Shown piece by piece: positions 8,121 through 16,229 of a stretch of 47,960 nt of DNA (positions are counted from its first letter, which is position 1; every line of letters begins with the position of its first letter). The DNA comes from Herbiconiux sp. (lineage in GTDB: Bacteria; Actinomycetota; Actinomycetes; Actinomycetales; Microbacteriaceae): contig NZ_JAHFUY010000028.1 in the NCBI RefSeq assembly GCF_023264895.1, forward strand, positions 10,637 through 58,596, given 5' to 3'. The position numbers and the translations under genes are program-made. The notes below the pieces were generated by a model, which was not told the DNA's origin, did no database searches, and was given only the letters and a program-made list of their open reading frames with translations.

Positions 8121-8890
8121 TCGGCGCTCTTCTTCTGCTTCGGCTCGTCGAGGTGACCGTACTCGCTCTGGTTGTGCGCGGCCGGGTTCCAGCGCTCGGC
8201 GGGGGCGGTCTCGCCCCGGAGCTCCTCGACGAGGCCGGTGATCGCGGCCATCACCCGGGTGGTGGCCTCCGACAGCTTCCGCTGGTCGAGGTCGCCCTCC
8301 CGGAGGTCGTCGAGGTCGACGGGCGCACCGTAGACGATGCGGACGGTCTTGCGGGGGAACAGGCGCAGCTTCTTGGAGTAGCGAGGCAGGATGGCCTGCA
8401 CCCCCCAGTGCGCCGACGGGATGACCGGGATCCCGTGCTGGAGCGCCAGGCGCACGGCACCGGTCTTGCCCCGCATGGGCCAGAGGTCCGGATCGCGCGT
8501 GAGGGTGCCCTCGGGATAGATGATGATGCCCTTCTCGTGCTCGAGCAGTTCGGTGGCGGCCGAGATGGGCGCGCTCTGCCGGCCGGGGCCCGAGCGCTCC
8601 ACCGGGATCTGGCCGATCGCCCGAAGCCCCCAGCCCACGAGGGGCACCGTGAACAACGAGGCCTTCGCCAGGAACCGCGGCGCTCGCCCGAGCTTCCACA
8701 GCCCCCACGCCACCACGACCGGGTCGAAGTTCGAGTAGTGGTTCGGCGTGAGCACGAAGGGACCGCTCGTGGGCAGATGCTCGGTGCCGCGCTGCTCGAC
8801 CTTCACGATCGCCGTCAGCAGCGGCACCACGAGCACCTCGACCACCCGGAAGGCAGGGGTCTTCTCGGTGTTCTTGCGGGGTGGAGCCAT
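8117..8890 (-). CDS. 1-acyl-sn-glycerol-3-phosphate acyltransferase family protein
   Basis: This 257-aa LPLAT-family enzyme probably transfers an acyl group to lysophosphatidic acid at the membrane. The catalytic HX4D motif is present as NHYSNFD near residue 50. The substrate-binding motif IIIYPEGTLTRDPDLWP lies in the middle, and IPVIPSAHWG corresponds to the later conserved block. The N-terminus (FRVVEVLVVPLLTAIVKV) is hydrophobic and may insert in the membrane. The stop overlaps the gpsA start by 4 nt, so acyl acceptor supply and use are genetically coupled. GCGAGG lies upstream of the ATG. The exact acceptor cannot be told from sequence. Confidence 0.9.
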   Translation of the reverse strand: MAPPRKNTEKTPAFRVVEVLVVPLLTAIVKVEQRGTEHLPTSGPFVLTPNHYSNFDPVVVAWGLWKLGRAPRFLAKASLFTVPLVGWGLRAIGQIPVERSGPGRQSAPISAATELLEHEKGIIIYPEGTLTRDPDLWPMRGKTGAVRLALQHGIPVIPSAHWGVQAILPRYSKKLRLFPRKTVRIVYGAPVDLDDLREGDLDQRKLSEATTRVMAAITGLVEELRGETAPAERWNPAAHNQSEYGHLDEPKQKKSAE

Positions 8891-8906
8891 GGGGTGAACC
8901 TCGCCC

Positions 8907-10277
8907 CTACTCGGCGAAGTAGAAGTCTGCTCCGAGCTTCTCCAGCTTGCCCACGAAGTCGCCGTAGCCGCGGGCGATGAGGCCCACGTTCGACACCGAG
9001 GAGCGGCCGTCGGCGGTGAGCGCGGCGATGAGGTGGCTGAAGCCGCCGCGGAGGTCGGGCACCTCGAGCTCGGCGCCGTGCAGCTTGGTGGGGCCCGTGA
9101 TCACGGCGGCCTGCTCGAGCGGGCGGCGGGGCACGCGGCGGTTCGGGTCGGCCAGGCCGTCCTTGTGCACCTCGACGTTCGCGCCCATCTTGACGAGCGC
9201 ATCCACGAACCCGAAGCGGTTCTCGTAGACCGTCTCGTGCACGATGGAGGTGCCGTGGGCCTGGGTGAGCGCCACGATGAGGGGCTGCTGCCAGTCGGTC
9301 ATGAAGCCGGGGTGCACGTCGGTCTCGATGACCACGGGCTTGAGGTCGCCACCGGGGTGGTAGAAGCGGATGCCCTCCTCCTCGATGTCGAACGCGCCGC
9401 CGATCTTGCGGAAGACGTTGAGGAAGGTCATCATCTCGGACTGCTTGGCGCCCGTGGTGAAGATGGATCCGCCGGTCGCGAGCGCGGCGGAGGCCCAGGA
9501 GGCGGCCTCGTTGCGGTCGAACAGCGCGCGGTGGTTGTAGCCCTCGAGGGTGTCGACGCCCTCGATCAGGATGGTGCGGTTGGGCTCGACCGAGATGATC
9601 GCGCCCATCTTCTGCAGCACCGCGATGAGGTCCATGATCTCGGGCTCGATGGCCGCGTTCTTCAGCTCGGTGGTGCCCATGGCGCGGACGCCGGTGAGCA
9701 GCACCTGCTCGGTGGCGCCGACGCTCGGGTAGGGCAGCTCGATGTTCGCACCCCGGAGGCCGTTGGGCGCCGTGATGTTGATGCCGCTCGGCAGCTTGTC
9801 GACAACCGCACCGAACGCACGGAGCGCATCCAGGTGGAAGTCGATCGGGCGGTCGCCGATGCGGCAGCCGCCGAGATCCGGGATGAAGGCGTGGCCGAGG
9901 CGGTGCAGCAGCGGGCCGCAGAACAGGATCGGGATGCGCGACGAGCCGGACAGCGCGTCGATCTCGGCGCTCTTCGCGCTCGCGACGTTGGCGGGGTCGA
10001 GCTGCAGCACGCCGGTGGCGGCGGAGCCGGTGATCTTGACGCCGTGGATCTCGAGCAGGCTCGCGACCACGTGCACGTCGCTGATGTCGGGGACATCGCG
10101 GAGCGTGGAGGTGGTGTCGCCGAGGAGGGAGGCCACCATCGCCTTCGTGACGAGGTTCTTGGCACCTCGGACGTCGATGGTCCCGCGGAGCGGGCGACCG
10201 CCGTTGATGACGATCGTGTCGGACTTGAGTCCGACCCGCTCGGCCGCCTTGCGGCCGTCCTGTACGAGACTGTTCAC
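8907..10277 (-). CDS. murA: UDP-N-acetylglucosamine 1-carboxyvinyltransferase MurA
   Basis: MurA transfers enolpyruvate from PEP to UDP-GlcNAc, the first committed step of peptidoglycan synthesis. The 456-aa product contains GTIDVRGAKNLVTKAMVASLL, with the conserved Lys-Asn pair, and the loop GGCRIGDRPIDFHL with the catalytic Cys that is the target of fosfomycin in Cys-type enzymes. It also has VGATEQVLLTGVRA and DVHPGFMTDWQQPL. An N-terminal extension of about 25 residues precedes the first strand. The start is GTG with an AGGTGATC ribosome-binding site. The gene lies just upstream of plsC (16-bp gap) on the same strand. Confidence 0.96.
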   Translation of the reverse strand: MNSLVQDGRKAAERVGLKSDTIVINGGRPLRGTIDVRGAKNLVTKAMVASLLGDTTSTLRDVPDISDVHVVASLLEIHGVKITGSAATGVLQLDPANVASAKSAEIDALSGSSRIPILFCGPLLHRLGHAFIPDLGGCRIGDRPIDFHLDALRAFGAVVDKLPSGINITAPNGLRGANIELPYPSVGATEQVLLTGVRAMGTTELKNAAIEPEIMDLIAVLQKMGAIISVEPNRTILIEGVDTLEGYNHRALFDRNEAASWASAALATGGSIFTTGAKQSEMMTFLNVFRKIGGAFDIEEEGIRFYHPGGDLKPVVIETDVHPGFMTDWQQPLIVALTQAHGTSIVHETVYENRFGFVDALVKMGANVEVHKDGLADPNRRVPRRPLEQAAVITGPTKLHGAELEVPDLRGGFSHLIAALTADGRSSVSNVGLIARGYGDFVGKLEKLGADFYFAE

Positions 10278-10340
10278 TTGATCACCTGACTGTTGTGTCG
10301 CTGTTGTGGCTCGATGCCCGCTCGTGGCGGTATCCGCACG

Positions 10341-10937
10341 CTACTTCACGGGAAGCGTTCGAGGTCTCCAACTCTCCCGGCGGCTCTCGAATTCCGTGAT
10401 GGCGGCTTCGTCTCGAAGAGTCAGTCCGATGTCGTCCAGACCCTCCAGAAGCCTCCAGCGAGTGTAATCATCGATCTCGAACGAGACTGTGAGATCCCCG
10501 ATGACCGCCGTCTTCGCCGTCAGGTCGACCGTCATCTCGATGCCGGGCTGGGCGTCGATGGCGGCCCAGATCCGCTCGATCTCGGCCTCCTCGACGAGCC
10601 CGGTGAGCAGGCCCTGCTTGCCCGAGTTGCCGCGGAAGATGTCGCCGAAGCGGGCCGAGAGCACCACCTGGAAGCCGAAGTCGCGGAGCGCCCAGACGGC
10701 GTGCTCGCGGCTGGAGCCGGTGCCGAAGTCGGGGCCGGCCACCAGGATCCGCGGGTTCTGGAACGCGGGCTGGTTGAGCACGAACTCGGGGTCGTTCCGC
10801 CAGCCGGCGAAGAGGGCGTCGTCGAAGCCCGTCTTCGTGACCCGCTTGAGGTAGACGGCCGGGATGATCTGGTCGGTGTCGACGTTCGAGCGCTTCAGCG
10901 GCACGGCGACGCCCTGCAGGATGTTGATCGCTTCCAT
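10341..10937 (-). CDS. leuD: 3-isopropylmalate dehydratase small subunit
   Basis: LeuD pairs with LeuC to isomerise 2-isopropylmalate to 3-isopropylmalate in leucine synthesis. The 198-aa product shows [19 protein letters not shown], the swivel-domain motif [17 protein letters not shown] and [14 protein letters not shown]. Its ATG overlaps the leuC stop by 1 nt (TGATG), which implies translational coupling. It is transcribed towards murA, with 63 bp between the leuD stop and the murA start. Confidence 0.95.
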   Translation of the reverse strand: MEAINILQGVAVPLKRSNVDTDQIIPAVYLKRVTKTGFDDALFAGWRNDPEFVLNQPAFQNPRILVAGPDFGTGSSREHAVWALRDFGFQVVLSARFGDIFRGNSGKQGLLTGLVEEAEIERIWAAIDAQPGIEMTVDLTAKTAVIGDLTVSFEIDDYTRWRLLEGLDDIGLTLRDEAAITEFESRRESWRPRTLPVK

Positions 10938-12484
10938 CAGATGCTCGCCTTCGGCTCGTACTGACGAAGCACAGCTTCGTCAGCGCTGGCGTCGCGGTGA
11001 CGATCCACCGGATCGCCACTTCCAGCTCCAGCGCGCCATACGGTTTCGCGGGCGTGTGCGGGCTGCTTGAGGTCGGAGACGCTCGAGAGCGTGCCCCGGA
11101 TGGCGGTCGCCGCGGCGACCACGGGCGACACCAGGTGGGTGCGGCCGCCCTTGCCCTGGCGGCCCTCGAAGTTGCGGTTGGAGGTCGACGCGCAGCGCTC
11201 CCCCGGTGCCAGCTGGTCCGGGTTCATGCCGAGGCACATGGAGCAGCCCGCGAAGCGCCACTCGGCGCCGAACTCCTCCACGATCTTGTCGATGCCCTCG
11301 GCCTCGGCCTCGATGCGCACGCGGGCCGAGCCAGGCACCACCATCACGCGGACGCCCTCGGCCTTCTTCTGGCCCTTGATGATCTCGGCGAAGGTGCGGA
11401 GATCCTCGATCCGGCTGTTGGTGCACGAGCCCATGAACACGGCGTCGACCGGGATCTCCTTGAGCGGGGTGCCGGCCTTCAGGTCCATGTACTCGAGCGC
11501 GCGCTCGGCGGCGGAGCGCTCGTTGGGGTCGAGGATGGCGGCGGGGTCGGGCACGACGTCGCTCAGCGAGACGCCCTGGCCGGGGTTGGTGCCCCAGGTC
11601 ACGAAGGGCTCGAGCTCGTCGGCGTCGAGGAAGACCTCGGCGTCGAAGACCGCGCCCTCGTCGGTGGGCAGCGTCTTCCAGTAGGCGATCGCGTCGTCCC
11701 AGTCCTGGCCGGCGGGGGCGTGCGGGCGGCCCTCCAGGTAGTCGAAGGTGATCTGGTCGGGGGCCACCATGCCCGCACGGGCGCCGGCCTCGATCGACAT
11801 GTTGCAGATCGTCATGCGGCCCTCCATGGAGAGGCTCCGGATGGCGGACCCGCGGTACTCGAGCACGTAGCCCTGGCCGCCGCCGGTGCCGATCTTGGCG
11901 ATCACGGCGAGGATGATGTCCTTCGCGGTGACCCCGGGCTTCAGCGTGCCCTCGACCGTGATGGCCATCGTCTTGAAGGGCTTCAGCGGCAGGGTCTGCG
12001 TGGCCATGACGTGCTCGACCTCGCTCGTGCCGATGCCGAACGCCATCGCGCCGAACGCGCCGTGGGTGCTCGTGTGGCTGTCGCCGCAGACCACCGTGAT
12101 GCCCGGCATCGTGAGGCCGAGCTGGGGGCCGACCACGTGCACGATGCCCTGCTCGAGGTCGCCGAGCGAGTGCAGGCGCACGCCGAACTCCTTCGCGTTG
12201 TTGCGCAGGGTCTGGATCTGGGTGCGGCTCGTGAGGTCGGCGATCGGCTGGTCGATGGCGAGGGTCGGGGTGTTGTGGTCCTCGGTGGCGATGGTCAGGT
12301 CGAGACGGCGCAGCGGCCTGCCCTCGGCGCGCAGGCCGTCGAAGGCCTGGGGGCTCGTGACCTCGTGCACGAGGTGCAGGTCGATGTAGATGAGGTCCGG
12401 GTTGCCGTTCTCGCCCTTCACGACGAGGTGGTCGTCCCAGACCTTCTCAGCCAGGGTGCGGGGGCGTGCGGATGCGGTGTCCAT
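10937..12484 (-). CDS. leuC: 3-isopropylmalate dehydratase large subunit
   Basis: LeuC carries the 4Fe-4S cluster of isopropylmalate isomerase. Conserved blocks include [42 protein letters not shown], the first cluster cysteine in [12 protein letters not shown] and the other two in [14 protein letters not shown]. The start at 12484 (MDTASARP) follows GAAGGA. An in-frame ATG 12 codons upstream (12520) is a weaker alternative. The family's usual end ([12 protein letters not shown]) is followed by about 43 extra residues encoded by hairpin-rich DNA that runs up to leuD. A Leu-rich leader peptide lies upstream, suggesting regulation by leucine supply. Confidence 0.95.
   Translation of the reverse strand: MDTASARPRTLAEKVWDDHLVVKGENGNPDLIYIDLHLVHEVTSPQAFDGLRAEGRPLRRLDLTIATEDHNTPTLAIDQPIADLTSRTQIQTLRNNAKEFGVRLHSLGDLEQGIVHVVGPQLGLTMPGITVVCGDSHTSTHGAFGAMAFGIGTSEVEHVMATQTLPLKPFKTMAITVEGTLKPGVTAKDIILAVIAKIGTGGGQGYVLEYRGSAIRSLSMEGRMTICNMSIEAGARAGMVAPDQITFDYLEGRPHAPAGQDWDDAIAYWKTLPTDEGAVFDAEVFLDADELEPFVTWGTNPGQGVSLSDVVPDPAAILDPNERSAAERALEYMDLKAGTPLKEIPVDAVFMGSCTNSRIEDLRTFAEIIKGQKKAEGVRVMVVPGSARVRIEAEAEGIDKIVEEFGAEWRFAGCSMCLGMNPDQLAPGERCASTSNRNFEGRQGKGGRTHLVSPVVAAATAIRGTLSSVSDLKQPAHARETVWRAGAGSGDPVDRHRDASADEAVLRQYEPKASI
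10961..10983. repeat. Perfect hairpin inside the 3' extension of leuC
   Basis: CTGACGAAGC and its exact complement GCTTCGTCAG are separated by a 3-nt loop. The hairpin sits 22 nt from the leuC stop, within the coding extension that has no counterpart in typical LeuC. It looks like intergenic regulatory DNA absorbed into the reading frame. Confidence 0.6.
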
Positions 12485-12551
12485 TGCGTGTCCTTCGAAA
12501 GAGGTGGAGGGGTCAGCCATTGACGAACTCCGCGACGAGGGAGGCCTTGAA

Positions 12552-12596
12552 CTAGGACTCGTCGCGGCAGCGAAGGAGAAGCCGACCGAACAGCAC
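12552..12596 (-). CDS. Candidate leucine leader peptide (14 aa) upstream of leuC
   Basis: A GTG at 12596 opens a 14-codon frame, [14 protein letters not shown], ending at TAG (12554-12552), 67 nt before the leuC ATG. Four of the 14 residues are Leu, with three in a row encoded CTT CTC CTT; CTT is very rare elsewhere in this GC-rich window. The frame begins 6 nt after TAGGAT, so the leader would itself be leaderless. Its 3' codons (CCGCGACGAG, 12567-12558) can pair with CTCGTCGCGG (12540-12531), giving a hairpin between leader and leuC. Ribosome stalling at Leu codons could therefore control leuCD. This is inferred; no T-run terminator is visible. Confidence 0.55.
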   Translation of the reverse strand: MLFGRLLLRCRDES

Positions 12597-12602
12597 CCCC
12601 CG

Positions 12603-12608
12603 ATCCTA
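12603..12608 (-). promoter_or_regulatory. Predicted -10 box of leuCD operon
   Basis: TAGGAT lies on the minus strand, 6 nt before the leader-peptide GTG at 12596. The -35 region is not distinct. Confidence 0.5.
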
Positions 12609-12633
12609 CCAGCACGGATGTGCCGCCGAGCCG

Positions 12634-13617
12634 TCACTTCGTCCCCTTTCGGCGGCCCCGGAGCGGGACGAACTGCCGGGTCGACGAGCGGCTGAGCGCG
12701 GCTCGGGTGCGCTCGACAGCGGAGCGGGGGCCCGTGCGGGGAAAGTCCCGGCCCACGCGGATCCTCCGCCAGCCCAGCTCCACGAGGAGGTCCTGGCGTT
12801 CGATGTCGCGGCGGTACTGCCGGGAGTCGGTGCGGTGGTGGTCGCCGTCGTACTCCACGAGCACCATCTGGGGGCGGTAGACGAGGTCGCCGATGGCGAT
12901 GAGGCGCCCCTGCGCATCTCGGATCTCACCGTTCACCTCCGGTTCCGGCAGCCCGGCGGCTAGGAGGTCGAGTCGCAGGAAGGTCTCGCGGGGCGACTCG
13001 ACGCCGAGGCGCATCCTCGAGAGGGCTCGGCGTGCCTTCGCCGCGCCCCGGCCGTCGAACGAACGGATGCGCTCGGCGAACTCCTCGAGGCGAGCGTGCG
13101 GCCGCGGATCGCGCGGATCGCGCACGATGGGGTCGAGCACGAGGTGCTCCCCCGCCGCCACGAGCCAGGCATCAGCGAGGACGGCCGCGAGCTGGAGCCA
13201 GGTCGTGATCGGGTCGGTCACCGGGAGGCCGTGCCGTCGGACCACGTGCACCTGCTGGCCCGAGAGTTCGTGGCCGAGGACCCCGCGCATCCGGGGCCGT
13301 GTTCGGCCGTGGAGGGCTGACACGTCGATCGCGGCCCGGGCTTCGAGGGGTCGAGGGAGCGGGACACCCCAGAGGAGCGCCGCCGTGACGTGGCTGAAGC
13401 AGTGCTGCGGGAGCATGCGGCTCGAGTAGGCCTCGCAGCGGGCGCGCACGTCGTTCAGGTCGTTGGCTGCGCGCACTCCCCGGAACGGGATGTCGAGACC
13501 GGATGCGAGCATCCGCTTGCGTGAGAGCCCCAGGGAGCGCCCGGACTCGAGCGAGAATGCGCGCTCGCGGAGCTCCTCCGGGAGTGGGGCTGGGTCACGC
13601 ATCGACCCAGGATGCAC
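12634..13617 (-). CDS. DUF559-like endonuclease-fold protein
   Basis: This 327-aa protein has two parts. The first 200 residues resemble the N-terminal region of actinobacterial proteins annotated as AbiEi-like or DUF559-containing (segment [19 protein letters not shown], then [15 protein letters not shown]). The C-terminal third carries a Vsr/DUF559-type PD-(D/E)XK-like core: [40 protein letters not shown]. These proteins are common in Microbacteriaceae, often in many copies, with no established role. The GTG start follows GGGAG. The last codons ([14 protein letters not shown]) overlap a partial palindrome related to the one at 13676-13724, so the C-terminus may be encoded by terminator or repeat DNA. 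Confidence 0.72.
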   Translation of the reverse strand: MHPGSMRDPAPLPEELRERAFSLESGRSLGLSRKRMLASGLDIPFRGVRAANDLNDVRARCEAYSSRMLPQHCFSHVTAALLWGVPLPRPLEARAAIDVSALHGRTRPRMRGVLGHELSGQQVHVVRRHGLPVTDPITTWLQLAAVLADAWLVAAGEHLVLDPIVRDPRDPRPHARLEEFAERIRSFDGRGAAKARRALSRMRLGVESPRETFLRLDLLAAGLPEPEVNGEIRDAQGRLIAIGDLVYRPQMVLVEYDGDHHRTDSRQYRRDIERQDLLVELGWRRIRVGRDFPRTGPRSAVERTRAALSRSSTRQFVPLRGRRKGTK

Positions 13618-13675
13618 GCTCCCCGACCTCCACCCCGGGTTATCCCCAGGTCTGAACAGACGGCCCTCGGGCGAC

Positions 13676-13724
13676 CCGGCAGTTCGTCCCCTTCACAAGA
13701 CTTCAGAAGGGGACGAACTGCCGG
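13676..13724. terminator. Perfect 19-bp inverted repeat after the padR-like gene
   Basis: The arms CCGGCAGTTCGTCCCCTTC (13676-13694) and its exact complement (13706-13724) flank an 11-nt loop. It lies downstream of the minus-strand padR-like gene and just upstream of the DUF559-like gene start. It is probably a terminator without a T-run, as is common in actinobacteria. The right arm plus flank (GGGACGAACTGCCGGRTCGAC) recurs at about 12664-12683. Confidence 0.65.
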
Positions 13725-13745
13725 ATCGACCGGAGGGGGTGGGGG

Positions 13746-14429
13746 CTACCTCTTGAGTTCGGTGCGGAGGTCGAGCTGGAGCTGGGTGAGCTTGAGCTTG
13801 AGGCGGGTGACCGTCTCGGGATCGAAGCCCTTCGAGGAGGCCTTGCGGAGGTCGGTGCGCACGGCCTGGCGGAACTCCGTGAGCGCGAGGTCGGCCTCGC
13901 GGAGAGCGGCCGAGACGTCGGCGCGCGAGGAGCCGGTGCCCTTCTCGGACTCGGGGACGGACGGGTCGCCGGAGGCGCCGGTGGCCGACGCCGACCAGCC
14001 GTCTCCGGATGCCGCGGCCCGAGCGCTCGCCTTCGCACCCTCGCGAGCGCTGTGGGCGGCCTCGGCGAGATCGGCGCGGAGGCTCTTCATGGCCTGCTTG
14101 ACCCCGGAGCGCACCTCCTCGGCGAGCCGGCGCACCGAGTCGGAGAGCTCCGCCTCGATGTCGTCGAGCTCACCACGGCGCGAGTCGAGCTCGGCGCGAC
14201 CGGTGTCGGTGATGGCGTAGACGGTCTTGCGGCCGTCGGCGCTCTTGGTCACGAGGCCCTCCTCCTCGAGCTTGGCGAGGCGGGGGTAGATGGTGCCGGC
14301 GCTCGGGCTGTAGGTGCCGCCGAAGCGCTCGGAGAGCGCCTGGATGAGCTCGTAGCCGTGCTTGGGCGACTCCTCGAGCAGGCTCAGGAGGTAGAGACGG
14401 AGGTGGCCATGGCCGAAGACGGGGCTCAT
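13746..14429 (-). CDS. PadR family transcriptional regulator
   Basis: This 227-aa regulator has an N-terminal winged helix-turn-helix of PadR type (LRLYLLSLLEESPKHGYELIQALSERFGGTYSPSAGTIYPRLAKLEEEGLVT) followed by the wing VYAITDTGRAEL. The C-terminal 140 residues are charged and helical, with a Ser/Ala/Gly-rich middle, probably dimerising. The ATG at 14429 overlaps the stop of the DUF4097 gene (ATGA), so the two are translationally coupled. PadR repressors typically autoregulate, and three TATATCGCG boxes lie before the operon. Confidence 0.92.
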   Translation of the reverse strand: MSPVFGHGHLRLYLLSLLEESPKHGYELIQALSERFGGTYSPSAGTIYPRLAKLEEEGLVTKSADGRKTVYAITDTGRAELDSRRGELDDIEAELSDSVRRLAEEVRSGVKQAMKSLRADLAEAAHSAREGAKASARAAASGDGWSASATGASGDPSVPESEKGTGSSRADVSAALREADLALTEFRQAVRTDLRKASSKGFDPETVTRLKLKLTQLQLDLRTELKR

Positions 14430-15331
14430 GCGTGGCCCTCTCCGAAGGCCTCGTCCTGCTTGTCGAAGCTGAGGCCGGAGTCCGATCCGGCAGCAGCGGC
14501 GCCCGACGTGGGCGAGGCAGCCGAGACCGTCTCCTCCTCGCGGAAGATCACGGTGATGTCGCCCGAGACGGAGTTCGCGCGGAACTCGGTCCACGACACG
14601 TCGAGCACGCCCGTGTGGCCGTTGTAGCCGCTGCCGCGGAGGCCCTTGATGGTGCTGGCGCCGAGCTGGAGCACGCCCGAGACGGAGTTGACGTTGTAGC
14701 GGGCGGAGGCCGCGGCGTCGAGTCGCACCGTGAGGTCCCCCGACACGGTGTTGTTCTCGATCTGGTCCGGAGCCCCGACAGAGTCGACGATCACCGAGGC
14801 GGAGACGCCGTCGGCCGAGAAGCGGCGGATCTCGCCCTGGACGGCGATGTCGCCCGAGACGGTGTGGGCGTTCACGAGACCGCGGTGGTCGCGGATCGAG
14901 ACCTCGCCGCTCACGCTGTTCACGTCGAGGTCGCCCACGACGCCGTCGACCACCACGTCACCCGTGACCGTGCTGATCCGCGCATCGGTGGTGAGGCCCG
15001 AGATGAGGGCGGAGGCGGAGATGACGCCGAACTTCAGGGCCACGTCGCGGGGCACCATGATGCTGATGTCGGCGCGAGCGTTGCCGCGCCACGACTTGAA
15101 CACCTCGACGAAATTGTCCCAGCGCAGCTGCGGGTGGTCGATCTCGAGACGGTCGCCGTCGATCGAGATCTTGAGGTCCTTGCCCGAGACGGAGTGCACC
15201 TCGATGCGGGCTCCGGGCTCGTCGTGGCCGATCACGTCGACCTGTCCGCCGATGAGGCCGACCTTCAACGATCGGACCAGCTCGATGTCGATGACTTTCG
15301 GGCCGTCGACGACCCACTTCTCCAGTACCAC
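14426..15331 (-). CDS. DUF4097 family beta-strand repeat protein
   Basis: The 301-aa product is built of short repeats around the motif (N/H)(S/T)VSG(D/E), for example DLDVNSVSGEVSIRD, NAHTVSGDIAVQG, NNTVSGDLTVRL, YNVNSVSGVLQLG and RANSVSGDITVIF. These would form a right-handed beta-solenoid. It has no signal peptide or membrane segment, so it is likely cytosolic. The C-terminal 40 residues are Ala/Ser/Gly-rich. DUF4097 proteins often share an operon with PadR-type regulators, as here, possibly in envelope stress sensing. Their biochemical role is not known. The GTG start has CAGGAG upstream. Confidence 0.88.
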   Translation of the reverse strand: MVLEKWVVDGPKVIDIELVRSLKVGLIGGQVDVIGHDEPGARIEVHSVSGKDLKISIDGDRLEIDHPQLRWDNFVEVFKSWRGNARADISIMVPRDVALKFGVISASALISGLTTDARISTVTGDVVVDGVVGDLDVNSVSGEVSIRDHRGLVNAHTVSGDIAVQGEIRRFSADGVSASVIVDSVGAPDQIENNTVSGDLTVRLDAAASARYNVNSVSGVLQLGASTIKGLRGSGYNGHTGVLDVSWTEFRANSVSGDITVIFREEETVSAASPTSGAAAAGSDSGLSFDKQDEAFGEGHA

Positions 15332-15348
15332 GGTGCACTCCTGCCTGT

Positions 15349-15415
15349 CGCGTTATATCGCGTGCTGTGGAAGACACGTTATATCGCGTTGGGTCGCAAA
15401 TCAAGATATATCGCG
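15349..15415 (-). promoter_or_regulatory. Three TATATCGCG boxes, candidate PadR operators over the operon promoter
   Basis: TATATCGCG occurs at 15354-15362, 15380-15388 and 15407-15415, spaced 26 and 27 bp apart. The first sits in a 14-bp near-palindrome CGCGTTATATCGCG. The group lies 18-84 bp before the DUF4097 start in otherwise GC-rich DNA, and includes TATAAC, a possible -10 box on the minus strand. Autoregulation by the operon's PadR protein is the simplest reading. Confidence 0.7.
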
Positions 15416-15484
15416 AATGCTCAGGATCAGGTTGAGAGTCAGCCGGCGTGCGCGGATGCGGTCAGCTGACGTGCGCAAATGCGC

Positions 15485-16204
15485 TCAGCCGGCGTGCTCG
15501 ACCAAGAACGGAATCGGGTCGTAGCGCACCCCATCGGCGCCGTAGAGCTCGAAGTGCGTGTGCTCGGTGGTGGCGTTGCCGGTGCGGCCGGTGAGGCCGA
15601 TCACCTGGCCGGCGGCCACGGTGTCGCCCACCCCCGCCATCAGCGATCCGTCCAGGAAGTGCATGTACATGCTGCAGACGGGCACGCCCCCCACCTTGTG
15701 CGCAAGCGAGATGCAGACACCGCCGGTGCCCCCGTCACCTGACGCGGCGATGACGATGCCGTCGGCGATCGCCTGCACGGGCACCCCCTCGCCGTTGAGC
15801 ATATCGACGCCCTTGTGGAAGCCCTCGGCCCGCGGGCCGAAGCCGTCGGACTGGCGGTACCCGCCCGGATAGACCCAGGAGAACGCGGTCGATTCTGCCG
15901 CGGCATCCGCCCCCGCCTGGCATTGACCGCCACCGTAACCACCCTGGCTGGTCGCCACGGGCTTCGGGGTGGGGGTGGGCGTCGGGGTCGGGGTGTGGAT
16001 GACGTAGCCGTCTCGCGACACCGCAGCGCCGGCGGCCTCGGCAGCCGAGTCGAAGGACTGCGCCGAACCGGCCACGGCGTCGGCCTGCACAGCCTCGAAC
16101 GAGCCCGCGGTGGCGAGGGAGGCGGCCGGCACCGAGGTGGCGATGGCGACCCCGACCACGAACGTCATGGCGACGCCGCCGAGTATCGTTCGCTGGTACT
16201 TCAT
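15485..16204 (-). CDS. Secreted M23 family metallopeptidase
   Basis: This predicted exported zinc peptidase (LytM/M23) of 239 aa probably cleaves peptide bridges in peptidoglycan. It has an N-terminal signal (GGVAMTFVVGVAIATSVPAASLA), then an Ala-rich stretch and a TPTPTPTPTPKP spacer. The C-terminal catalytic domain carries zinc ligands in FHKGVDML (HxxxD) and HTHFELY (HxH), with the family segments GDTVAAGQVIGLTGRTGN. The ATG at 16204 is chosen because CAGAAT lies 7 nt upstream; an ATG three codons earlier is possible. It follows the sortase gene by 25 bp and may open the cell wall for pilus export or attachment. Confidence 0.88.
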   Translation of the reverse strand: MKYQRTILGGVAMTFVVGVAIATSVPAASLATAGSFEAVQADAVAGSAQSFDSAAEAAGAAVSRDGYVIHTPTPTPTPTPKPVATSQGGYGGGQCQAGADAAAESTAFSWVYPGGYRQSDGFGPRAEGFHKGVDMLNGEGVPVQAIADGIVIAASGDGGTGGVCISLAHKVGGVPVCSMYMHFLDGSLMAGVGDTVAAGQVIGLTGRTGNATTEHTHFELYGADGVRYDPIPFLVEHAG

Positions 16205-16229
16205 CGCGCCCATTCTGTATCGACCTCGG

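Noticed and set aside
8907..10277. Second enolpyruvyl transferase as part of the ring-acid pathway
   Set aside because: It has all MurA motifs including the catalytic Cys loop and sits among housekeeping genes, far from the EPSP-like operon.
12634..13617. AbiEi-like antitoxin or defence gene
   Set aside because: The protein resembles AbiEi/DUF559-type proteins, but no toxin partner or defence neighbour is present, so I do not call a defence system.
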